Shown here piece by piece: positions 35,161-42,559 of a DNA stretch of 64,000 nt. The position numbers were made by a program, and so were the translations under genes. The stretch is from an uncultured Eubacteriales bacterium (GTDB lineage Bacteria > Bacillota > Clostridia > Oscillospirales > Acutalibacteraceae): NCBI GenBank assembly GCA_934546985.1, contig CAKTEE010000002.1:124001-188000 (forward strand). The letters are read 5' to 3'. Below the pieces are notes generated by a model. That model saw only the letters and a list, made by a program, of their open reading frames with translations. It had not been told where the DNA came from and did not search any database. Every line of letters begins with the position of its first letter. Position 1 is the stretch's first letter.

Positions 35161-35203
35161 AAATCTATTTTGAAGAAAAAAGGTTTTTTAGGCTAAAAAC
35201 TTC

Positions 35204-35413
35204 TTACTTCAGGTTGTTTTCGTAGGATTCGATCATTTTCTTAACCATCTGACCGCCGATAGAACCAGCCTCACGGGAAGTTAAATCGCCGTTATAACCC
35301 TGTTTCAGCTGTACGCCAACTTCATTTGCTGCTTCCATTTTAAAACGATCCATAGCTTCACGAGCTTCAGGTACTACGAGGTTATTGCTGCTTCTAGATG
35401 AATTATTAGACAT
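35204..35413 (-). CDS. Alpha/beta-type small acid-soluble spore protein
   Basis: This 69-residue SASP coats DNA in the dormant spore and protects it from UV and heat. It shows the family core VVPEAREAMDRFKMEAANEV, which includes the germination protease site, followed by GDLTSREAGSIGGQMVKKMI. The Ser/Asn-rich N terminus is typical. The RBS is AAAGGAGA. A weak forespore-type -10 (CATAATA on the minus strand, 35466-35472) lies upstream, consistent with SigG control, but its -35 is poor. Confidence 0.96.
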   Translation of the reverse strand: MSNNSSRSSNNLVVPEAREAMDRFKMEAANEVGVQLKQGYNGDLTSREAGSIGGQMVKKMIESYENNLK

Positions 35414-35652
35414 AATAAATATCTCCTTTAAAAATGTTTTTTTATTTCTTTTGCGTTTGCATTAGTATTATGGTTGATATGAAAATAAATATAAGTGTCA
35501 AGTTTTAGTTTCATTTCCATTGTATGGATTGCATCATAATTTGATTAAAAATTGCCGCATTACACAGAAATATCGAAAAAAAGTATTGGATTTTCTTCTG
35601 TAAGAGATAGGAAAAATATGATAAAATAAAAATAAAATTTATATATAAAGAG

Positions 35653-36918
35653 ATGGTTCCTATTAAAACGATAAAAATGTATTTACAAAAATCCATTCAA
35701 AACCTTTTGGTATTTTTGAAATGGGTTTTATTTGCTTGTGCGATTGGATTGATTGTCGGAATAATTGGAATTTTATTCCATTATGGTATCTATTATGCTA
35801 CTAATTTTCGGCAAGCACAGCCATGGATTTTATGGTTTCTTCCTTTCGGCGGCTTACTGATTGTTTTCCTTTATAAAATCTGCGGCATGGATAAGGATAA
35901 AGGCACTAATTTTGTTTTAATTGCAGTGAGGGCGAATGAAAAACTTTCTTTAAAAACTGCCCCTTTGATTTTTATCAGTACGATTATTACCCATTTATTT
36001 GGCGGTTCTGCCGGACGTGAAGGCGCTGCCCTGCAAATAGGTGGCAGTATTGCTGCCAAGATTGGCAGAATTATGAAATTAGACGAAAAAGATTCCAGAA
36101 TTATTACTATGTGCGGCATGAGTGCGGCTTTTGCGGCACTATTTGGTACGCCTTTAACAGCAACCGTCTTTGCCATGGAGGTTGTCAGTGTCGGCGTTAT
36201 TTACTACGCTGCCCTTGTCCCCTGTATCCTGTCATCTATTATTGGATACATGCTTTCTTCTGCATGCGGCGTTGCCACTCCACATTATTTTATAACGCAA
36301 ATTCCGGAATTATCTGCAACTTCTGTAATTCAGGCAATTATGCTCGGCATTCTCTGCGCTTTATTCAGCATTTTATTCTGTTACACTACCCATAAAACAG
36401 CTGCGCTTTACAGCAAATATCTCCCAAATCAATATATTCGTATTGCAGCAGGCGGAGCAATTATTGTCGCACTGACTTTTATTTGCGGAACACAGGATTA
36501 TAACGGCGTTGGTACAAATATCATCAATCAAGCTTTAAGCAGTGAAGTGCGTCCGGAAGCTTTTCTGCTGAAATTGCTTTTTACTGCACTGACGCTTGGC
36601 GCCGGCTTTAAAGGCGGAGAAATTGTCCCTGTATTTTTTACCGGGGCAACGTTAGGAAACATCTGCGGAAAATTTTTAGGGTTAAATCCTGCATTCGGCG
36701 GCGCACTTGGGCTTATCGGTGTGTTCTGCGGCGTTACCAACTGTACAATGACTTCCCTATTTTTAAGCGTGGAACTATTTGGCACACAAGGCCTGCTGTA
36801 TTTTGCTATTATCTGTGCTGTCAGTTACATGCTTTCCGGCTATTATGGATTATATATAGAACAGAAAATTGTATACAGTAAAACAAAACCGGAATTTATT
36901 AACAAAAAAGCTCACTAA
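35653..36918 (+). CDS. ClC-family chloride channel/transporter
   Basis: This 421-residue membrane protein has about ten to twelve hydrophobic segments and the ClC signatures GSAGREGAALQ (GxxGREGP-type) and KGGEIVPVFFTGATLGN (the GxFxP-like region). The usual GSGIP loop is not obvious, and the protein lacks the C-terminal CBS domains of larger members. It likely moves chloride or a related anion such as fluoride, by channel or proton exchange. AAAGAG precedes the ATG at 35653, and an ATG at 35677 is an alternative. Its stop overlaps, tail to tail, the stop of the minus-strand gene that follows. Confidence 0.88.
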   Translation: MVPIKTIKMYLQKSIQNLLVFLKWVLFACAIGLIVGIIGILFHYGIYYATNFRQAQPWILWFLPFGGLLIVFLYKICGMDKDKGTNFVLIAVRANEKLSLKTAPLIFISTIITHLFGGSAGREGAALQIGGSIAAKIGRIMKLDEKDSRIITMCGMSAAFAALFGTPLTATVFAMEVVSVGVIYYAALVPCILSSIIGYMLSSACGVATPHYFITQIPELSATSVIQAIMLGILCALFSILFCYTTHKTAALYSKYLPNQYIRIAAGGAIIVALTFICGTQDYNGVGTNIINQALSSEVRPEAFLLKLLFTALTLGAGFKGGEIVPVFFTGATLGNICGKFLGLNPAFGGALGLIGVFCGVTNCTMTSLFLSVELFGTQGLLYFAIICAVSYMLSGYYGLYIEQKIVYSKTKPEFINKKAH

Positions 36919-37532
36919 TCATTTTTTATTTCTGCAGATTTTGTTATCATTTCCACAGGTTTTGGCTCTTGCTGAGGTAACAGAGAAGTTTCTGCAATAT
37001 AAGCGTTCAGGCTCGTATGGATAATATCATAATAAACGCTGAACAGGAAAAGCGGGTCAAGATAATCGCAAATGTCTGCTGCAATACTGTAAAATATGCC
37101 GCCGTCAAACAAAAGCCCTTTTTCCATACAGGCAATTTTTTCATTATTGCAGTAAACAGTCAGGGGAAAAAATTCGTCTGCATCTGTTAAAATCCGAAAA
37201 CTGTTATTTTCAAATTCCATGACATAGCTTTCCTGCTGACGTGATTTCAACGCCCATAGTGCACCGATTTTATCTCCGTTGGGATTTTTTATGGTATAAT
37301 TATGAATGCGCTGTTGACTGAAAAGGCGTTTCAGGATATTGGCGGTTTTAATCGTTTCAGATTTATCAAGATTAGCAGTATACAGCTCACAATTATCTAT
37401 AGATAAAATTTGTATTCTTCCATCTGTAAGTTTCCGTTCTCCAACGCCGATACGCAGTACACGGCCGCGTACTTCCAGCCGGTATGTCCCTTTTATCCCA
37501 TTCTTTGTTAAGTGGACATGATAATACGGCAT
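36915..37532 (-). CDS. Unrecognised 205-residue protein
   Basis: I do not recognise this family. The protein is soluble, starts MPYYHVHLTKNGIKGTYRL, is rich in beta-strand patterns up to about residue 135, then has a helical segment (ADICDYLDPLFLFSVYYDII) and a charged tail. The strand pattern (YTIKNPNGDKIGALWALK, then FRILTDADEFFPLTV) recalls LURP/Tubby-like barrels, a weak resemblance only. A good RBS (AGAGGTGA) precedes the ATG. Its last codons overlap the stop of the ClC gene by 4 bp in convergent orientation. It has no evident operon partner. Confidence 0.7.
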   Translation of the reverse strand: MPYYHVHLTKNGIKGTYRLEVRGRVLRIGVGERKLTDGRIQILSIDNCELYTANLDKSETIKTANILKRLFSQQRIHNYTIKNPNGDKIGALWALKSRQQESYVMEFENNSFRILTDADEFFPLTVYCNNEKIACMEKGLLFDGGIFYSIAADICDYLDPLFLFSVYYDIIHTSLNAYIAETSLLPQQEPKPVEMITKSAEIKND

Positions 37533-37610
37533 AACAGTTCACCTCTTAAATTATTATAACATATCTATTCCCGAAGTTACAAACCAACTTTGCATTGGGT
37601 TGTTTTTCAC

Positions 37611-37639
37611 TTGACGCTATGCTATACTTTAAATAATTA
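37611..37639 (+). promoter_or_regulatory. Promoter of the GT39-like gene
   Basis: TTGACG (37611-37616), a 17-bp spacer and TAATTA (37634-37639), 26 bp upstream of the start codon. Confidence 0.55.
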
Positions 37640-37664
37640 TTGAGCAGAGAAAGGGTTATATCAT

Positions 37665-39413
37665 ATGGACTTTTCAGGATATCAAAGTTTAAATATCACA
37701 TTATTGATTATTTCTTTCATTGTTTTAGCAATTGCAATGATACCCAATACAAGAAAAACTGTAATTAGACTGCGTTCAGAAAAATACCTTGACCAGCATT
37801 TACCTAGTGCTTCGCAAAAATACCATTTTATATTTGTGGGATTTTTGCTTTTCATTGCCGCAGCAGTACGCATTTGGCAAATCGGCAATATTCCTGAAGG
37901 AATTAATCAGGATGAAGCTATGGCGTGCATTGAAGCAAATGCAATTGCCAACTATGGTACCGACCGATTTGGCATGTTTCTGCCTGTCCATTTTACTGCA
38001 TGGGAATATGGACAAATGAGTTCATTGCTAACCTATCTTTTGGTTCCATTTGTTAAAATATTCGGTTTAAATCCCATTGCAATCCGTATGCCTCTGCTGA
38101 TTGTCAGCCTGCTTTCTTTATTTGTGCTTTATAAGCTTACAAAAGGCATCTGGAACCGTAATGCCGCTTTATTTGTGCTTGCTTTTGCCGCAATTAATCC
38201 CTGGCAGATTATGCAGAGCCGCTGGTCAATTGACTGTAACCTGTTTCCTCATATTTTTCTTTTTGCGGTTTATTTTTTATGGCTTGGCTTTAGAAAAAAA
38301 GGTTATGCATATTTGTCCATGTTCTTTTTTGCGCTGTGTATGTACTGTTATGGTATTTCTTTTTATACTGTTCCAGTTTTCTTGATTTTTATGTGTATTT
38401 ATATTTTGCGAAAGAAAATATTAAACTGGAAGCAGGCTTTTCTCTGTGTTGGTATTTATTTTTTATTCGCATGGCCGATTTATACAATGATGGTCCTTAA
38501 CTTCTTTAAACTGCCTACCATATCCACTCCATTTTTTACAATTCCATTCTTTCCGGAAAGCGTCCGCACCAACGACTTATTGTTCTTTAGCCCACAGCCG
38601 CTGCACCAGTTGTTTTTCAATTTTAAATCATTCGTGAAAACGATACTGTTACAGTTACCGGATATGAAATGGAATACCTTGCCGGAATTTGGTACTCTGT
38701 ATCTGTTTTCCATGCCGTTTACTATTACCGGTTTTATTATCACTGCAAAACGTTTCTTTTTTCAAAAAGAGAAAGAAAAAAACACAGCGCAGCAATACGG
38801 TTCTGCTCTCATTCTAATGTTTTTTGCCGTTGGCGTTGAAGCTGGACTTTTAACAAATCAAATTAATGTGAATCGAATTAATGTTATTTTTTATTCCTTA
38901 ATTATTTTCACTGCACTGGGTATCTATGAAATATGCCGCAGAGTAAAGCTTTTTACAATAATTCTGGCGGCAATTTATATCATCAGCTTTGGCAGTTTTT
39001 CTTATAAGTACTTTACTTCCTGCTATCCCTTTTTTCCGGGTTTTGGAGAAAGCTTACACACGGTAGAAAAATACGATTATGATACTATTTACATTACATC
39101 CCATATTCATGCCGATTATGAAAATGCGCAGGTATCAGAAATTCTTACCTTATTCCATCACAGTATTGACGCAAAATATTTGCAAGGCGTAAAATCAATT
39201 ATGGATAGTGAAGGGACTCCTCTGCTGCCATATCATGAAAGATACCAGTATGTAGATTTTTCATCCTTTCCAATTGATGAAAATAATAACGCTGTTTATA
39301 TTGTTAACAATGAAGAGGTAAAATTATTTGACAGCGAATCGTTTACAATTCATATGTTTGAAAAATACAGCGCCGTCATCCCGAAAACCATACAGACAGT
39401 TCCCGTGAAATAA
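37665..39413 (+). CDS. GT39/ArnT-like membrane glycosyltransferase
   Basis: This 582-residue protein has an N-terminal helix, then a GT-C type core of about ten further membrane segments and a soluble C-terminal domain (about 460-582). The first external loop carries the conserved acidic pair in INQDEAMACIE (about residues 81-85) expected for a dolichol/undecaprenyl-phosphate-mannose-type transferase. It probably transfers a sugar from a lipid carrier to a wall polymer or exported protein; the substrate is unknown. It has its own promoter and terminator, so it is likely monocistronic. Confidence 0.8.
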   Translation: MDFSGYQSLNITLLIISFIVLAIAMIPNTRKTVIRLRSEKYLDQHLPSASQKYHFIFVGFLLFIAAAVRIWQIGNIPEGINQDEAMACIEANAIANYGTDRFGMFLPVHFTAWEYGQMSSLLTYLLVPFVKIFGLNPIAIRMPLLIVSLLSLFVLYKLTKGIWNRNAALFVLAFAAINPWQIMQSRWSIDCNLFPHIFLFAVYFLWLGFRKKGYAYLSMFFFALCMYCYGISFYTVPVFLIFMCIYILRKKILNWKQAFLCVGIYFLFAWPIYTMMVLNFFKLPTISTPFFTIPFFPESVRTNDLLFFSPQPLHQLFFNFKSFVKTILLQLPDMKWNTLPEFGTLYLFSMPFTITGFIITAKRFFFQKEKEKNTAQQYGSALILMFFAVGVEAGLLTNQINVNRINVIFYSLIIFTALGIYEICRRVKLFTIILAAIYIISFGSFSYKYFTSCYPFFPGFGESLHTVEKYDYDTIYITSHIHADYENAQVSEILTLFHHSIDAKYLQGVKSIMDSEGTPLLPYHERYQYVDFSSFPIDENNNAVYIVNNEEVKLFDSESFTIHMFEKYSAVIPKTIQTVPVK

Positions 39414-39420
39414 ATAATCT

Positions 39421-39456
39421 TACGTTCCGGTACTTTTTTGTCGGAACGTATTTTTT
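39421..39456 (+). terminator. Terminator of the GT39-like gene
   Basis: TACGTTCCG (39421-39429) pairs with CGGAACGTA (39442-39450), followed by TTTTTT. It lies 7 bp after the stop. Confidence 0.85.
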
Positions 39457-39499
39457 ATTGCTTCCAGCAAGACAAAACCCTCGGTTCTATCGGAGGTGA

Positions 39500-39757
39500 A
39501 TAAAAAGCCTTGACAGAAAACTGCTTTGTAATAATATTACCAGCCCAATAAGAAACAACGTTGCTAATGATTTCATCCAAGAGTTGCGAAGGTTTCAGGA
39601 GAAAACCCAGAATTAGATGCAGCTAATAAAGTACGGAAAATAACTGGTTTACCTGTAGTAGAGCAAACCAATAGTGAACTATTGGTTCTGATTTATGCAC
39701 GGAAGATAGATGTAAACCAACGGGTATCCTCTTTTGTAAGGCAGGAAAACATATACA
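39500..39757 (+). pseudogene. Possible coding remnant
   Basis: Between the GT39 terminator and the end of the spoVB-like gene, a GGAGGTGA site (39493-39500) is followed by short broken frames. One frame reads NNVANDFIQEL and a second reads VSGENPELDAANKVRK and runs to about 39760, with no start codon and a stop just before it. The pieces look protein-like but belong to no family I recognise. The right end overlaps the spoVB-like gene on the other strand. It may be a decayed gene or chance. Confidence 0.25.
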
Positions 39758-41228
39758 GATAAAAAATATAAATCGCAATAACCGATAGAATGTGAACAGC
39801 AAGCGTTAGATATACCGACGAAAATGGTAATATTATAAAACGAAACAATAGTTTGGTAATGGCAATCGCACTGCAAATACAAAAAATCGGCTTCAATACA
39901 CTGGTAAAAAAACTAATTGTAAAATCTGAAATTTTCATCAGTTTACGGATACTCAGACAGAAATTTAAAAATTCTGTTACTACAATGGTTAAAACATATC
40001 CGTTAATTGCAAACTTAGGAACAAAAACAGCTACCATAATAACACCAACAAGAGCGTCAATGATATTGTACCGCATCGAACTGATTTGCGCACCCAGCCC
40101 TTTCAGCATTCCATCTACCAACATATCCATATACATAACGATAACCAGCGGTGCAAAAATACGGATAAAATATGAAGCATCTGATGTATGATAAATAGCT
40201 ATCCCCAATTCATCAGCAAAGCAGAGCATAACTCCCATAACTCCAATGGAAAACAGCATTCCCATCTGAAAAACACGAGTAACCATATAATTCAGCCTAA
40301 TTTGATTGCCTCGAGCCAGAGATTCTGTTATTTCAGGCACCAACAAATCGGATAGAACTATTATCAGCGCCGATGGAAACAAAATAATGGGCATAACCAT
40401 GCCGTGAATCAAACCATAGGTTGTAAGGGCAGCCTCTGTTGAAGCCCCCGACTGTTTTAATCCGCGCGGAATCAGCAAATGTTCAATTGTGGATAAACCT
40501 GAACGCACATATGAACTGCATGCAACAGGCAGTGAGATATGGAACATTCGTTTTCCCATCCCCTGCACATTTCCGTCGTTATTTCTATACCGCCGCTTAT
40601 CCCAAAGGAACATGAGAAATAGAATCAAAAAAGAACTTGCTTCTGCTAAATCTGCACCAATAACAATTGCTGCACAGGCATATTCCAAACCATCCGGCAT
40701 AAAAAAAGTGATACAAAATACAGTTGCACTGATACGAATCAATTGTTCTGTAAATTGCACAACGGCACATTTTGCAACTCTTCTCACCGCTGTAAAATAT
40801 CCGTTCATGACACTTGTCATAGCAATAAACGGCAGACTGACTGCCAATAAACGGAGAGAAAGAATAGTACGTTCATCACCCAGCCAATAATTCCCAATTA
40901 GTGAAGAAAAAGAAAAAAGCAAAACAGCTGCACAGAAACCAAAACCTAATGCATGATAGATGCAATATCGTACCGCTGTTTTAGCTCCTTTATGATTATT
41001 TTTTCCCAATTCTTCGGACACCAGCCGCGTTGTTGCTAAACGGATACCGGAAACAGAAAAAGTCAATGCAAATGTAAACACCGACATAATCAACTGATAA
41101 AGTCCAATTCCCGCAGAACCAATACGGTTGGACAAATACACCTGATACGAGACTGCTATGGTACGTATCAGCAAGGATGTTGCTGTCAGCAACACCATAT
41201 TTATAAACAGTACTTTTACTCTTTTCAT
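39693..41228 (-). CDS. SpoVB-like polysaccharide flippase (MOP superfamily)
   Basis: This 511-residue protein has about 14 membrane helices and belongs to the polysaccharide-transport/MurJ-like branch of the MOP superfamily. The N terminus (YLSNRIGSAGIGLYQLIMSV) matches stage V sporulation protein B, which is needed for cortex synthesis. It may flip lipid-linked peptidoglycan or polysaccharide precursors. The start at 41228 follows GAGGTG, 4 nt upstream. A separate AGGAGG site about 75 nt further up precedes an out-of-frame ATG (41283). Clostridia usually have several paralogues, so the sporulation role is inferred. Confidence 0.85.
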   Translation of the reverse strand: MKRVKVLFINMVLLTATSLLIRTIAVSYQVYLSNRIGSAGIGLYQLIMSVFTFALTFSVSGIRLATTRLVSEELGKNNHKGAKTAVRYCIYHALGFGFCAAVLLFSFSSLIGNYWLGDERTILSLRLLAVSLPFIAMTSVMNGYFTAVRRVAKCAVVQFTEQLIRISATVFCITFFMPDGLEYACAAIVIGADLAEASSFLILFLMFLWDKRRYRNNDGNVQGMGKRMFHISLPVACSSYVRSGLSTIEHLLIPRGLKQSGASTEAALTTYGLIHGMVMPIILFPSALIIVLSDLLVPEITESLARGNQIRLNYMVTRVFQMGMLFSIGVMGVMLCFADELGIAIYHTSDASYFIRIFAPLVIVMYMDMLVDGMLKGLGAQISSMRYNIIDALVGVIMVAVFVPKFAINGYVLTIVVTEFLNFCLSIRKLMKISDFTISFFTSVLKPIFCICSAIAITKLLFRFIILPFSSVYLTLAVHILSVIAIYIFYLYMFSCLTKEDTRWFTSIFRA

Positions 41229-41554
41229 GCGGCACCTCGTCATCCTGTCTGCCTAATATATATGCCGCACCTGTCCGTGAAAATACCATTAAATCCTCCT
41301 GATTTCTTATTTGCCGCAATGGCTGCTATTGCCATTGCAAAGGAGAATTTTATGTTAATTAATTTTTTAAGTCACTTATTGAATCGCTTGTGAAACTAGA
41401 TATGTTTATTTTGCATAGTTATATTTGTCAACTCAGAGATATACAAATTCGCTCTTTTCTAACTCTTCCTCCGTTATCTCGGTATAACAAGAATTTTTTC
41501 AATATTTAAAACAAACATATAAAAAGCCGTTAGTTTAAATTAAACCAACAGCTT
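41229..41554. other. Intergenic region between spoVB-like and hydrolase genes (326 bp)
   Basis: It holds the spoVB promoter, a leader hairpin GCAATGGC/GCCATTGC (41316-41338), an AGGAGG site before an out-of-frame ATG at 41283, and most of the terminator of the hydrolase gene. No further gene is evident. Confidence 0.6.
41403..41431 (-). promoter_or_regulatory. Promoter of the spoVB-like gene
   Basis: On the minus strand a perfect TTGACA (41426-41431), a 17-bp spacer and TAAACA (41403-41408), giving a leader of about 170 nt. Confidence 0.6.
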
Positions 41555-41556
41555 TT
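41522..41556 (-). terminator. Terminator of the uvrBA-hydrolase operon
   Basis: AAAAGCCGTTAGTTTA (41522-41537) pairs with TAAACCAACAGCTTTT (41541-41556) with two mismatches or wobbles. On the minus strand it ends in TTTTT. It overlaps the hydrolase stop codon. Confidence 0.7.
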
Positions 41557-42556
41557 ATAAATTTACATATTTTTGGGTAAATGCAAGAATTTTATTCCAA
41601 TATTCTTTATCACAAGCACAACAGCGTGTATGCCCGGTATCCGGTACAACAAGCAATTCTTTTTCAACAGGTGCTGCTTCATAAACCTGATATACCATAT
41701 TTCCCGGTACAAATTCGTCAGCTTCTCCATGAATAAACATGATAGGAACTTTAGCCCGCCTTACCTGTTCAATTGATGATGCCTGATGAAAAGAGTAACC
41801 GGCTTTCAATTTTGAAATAATATCAGCACTGTACAACACAGGAAACGGCGGCATATTGAGTAATGTTTTCAATTCAGAGGAAAGTTGTTCCCACACAGAA
41901 CTATAACCGCAGTCTTCAATGATACATTTAACATGAACAGGTAAATCATCTTCCCCTGACGCCATCATTACTGCCGCTGCACCCATGGAAATACCATACA
42001 AAACAATCTCGGCATCCGGCTGCATTTCAATAATTTTATGAACCCACTGTACGATATCCCTGCGATCCAGCCATCCCATTCCAATATATTTACCTTCGCT
42101 GTCTCCATGTGCCCTGCAATCCGGCAAAAGTACGTTATAGCCTCTCAAATAAAAATTTTTTGCCTGTAAATACATATCCTCGCTGTCATTGGCATATCCA
42201 TGCACTGCAATAACCCATTTTGTATTAATCTGTTTCTGTATAAATACTCTTCCTGATAATTTCAATTTATCTTCAGAAACTATTTGCCATGTTTCTGTTT
42301 GATTTTGCTGTGCCCAATTATTCGCGTCAGTTACTTCTTTTTTAAAATCTTCTATTGAAAAATTCCCTTTATCTTTATCATATTCAGAAACATCAATATT
42401 TTTAAAAATACTTTCCTGCCCGTCCTTTGTTAGGACTAAATTGAAAAAGAAATTTCCTGCATAAACACTAATTCCAAAACTTAAAATCAAAAAAATAATC
42501 ACAACGATAATTATCACTTTAGGCCAGACATTTGAACGGACAGGTCTTGCTCCCAT
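41555..42556 (-). CDS. Membrane-anchored alpha/beta hydrolase
   Basis: This 333-residue protein has one N-terminal membrane helix (about 10-32) and an extracytoplasmic alpha/beta hydrolase domain. The nucleophile elbow is GISMGAA (about residue 192), the acid is in HGEADEFVPG and the His in DTGHTRC. It resembles the YqkD-like serine hydrolases of Firmicutes, whose substrates are not known. Its start lies 4 bp after the uvrA stop with GGGGAAG as RBS, so it is likely translated from the uvrBA mRNA. A role in DNA repair is not implied. Confidence 0.85.
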   Translation of the reverse strand: MGARPVRSNVWPKVIIIVVIIFLILSFGISVYAGNFFFNLVLTKDGQESIFKNIDVSEYDKDKGNFSIEDFKKEVTDANNWAQQNQTETWQIVSEDKLKLSGRVFIQKQINTKWVIAVHGYANDSEDMYLQAKNFYLRGYNVLLPDCRAHGDSEGKYIGMGWLDRRDIVQWVHKIIEMQPDAEIVLYGISMGAAAVMMASGEDDLPVHVKCIIEDCGYSSVWEQLSSELKTLLNMPPFPVLYSADIISKLKAGYSFHQASSIEQVRRAKVPIMFIHGEADEFVPGNMVYQVYEAAPVEKELLVVPDTGHTRCCACDKEYWNKILAFTQKYVNL

Positions 42557-42559
42557 GTA

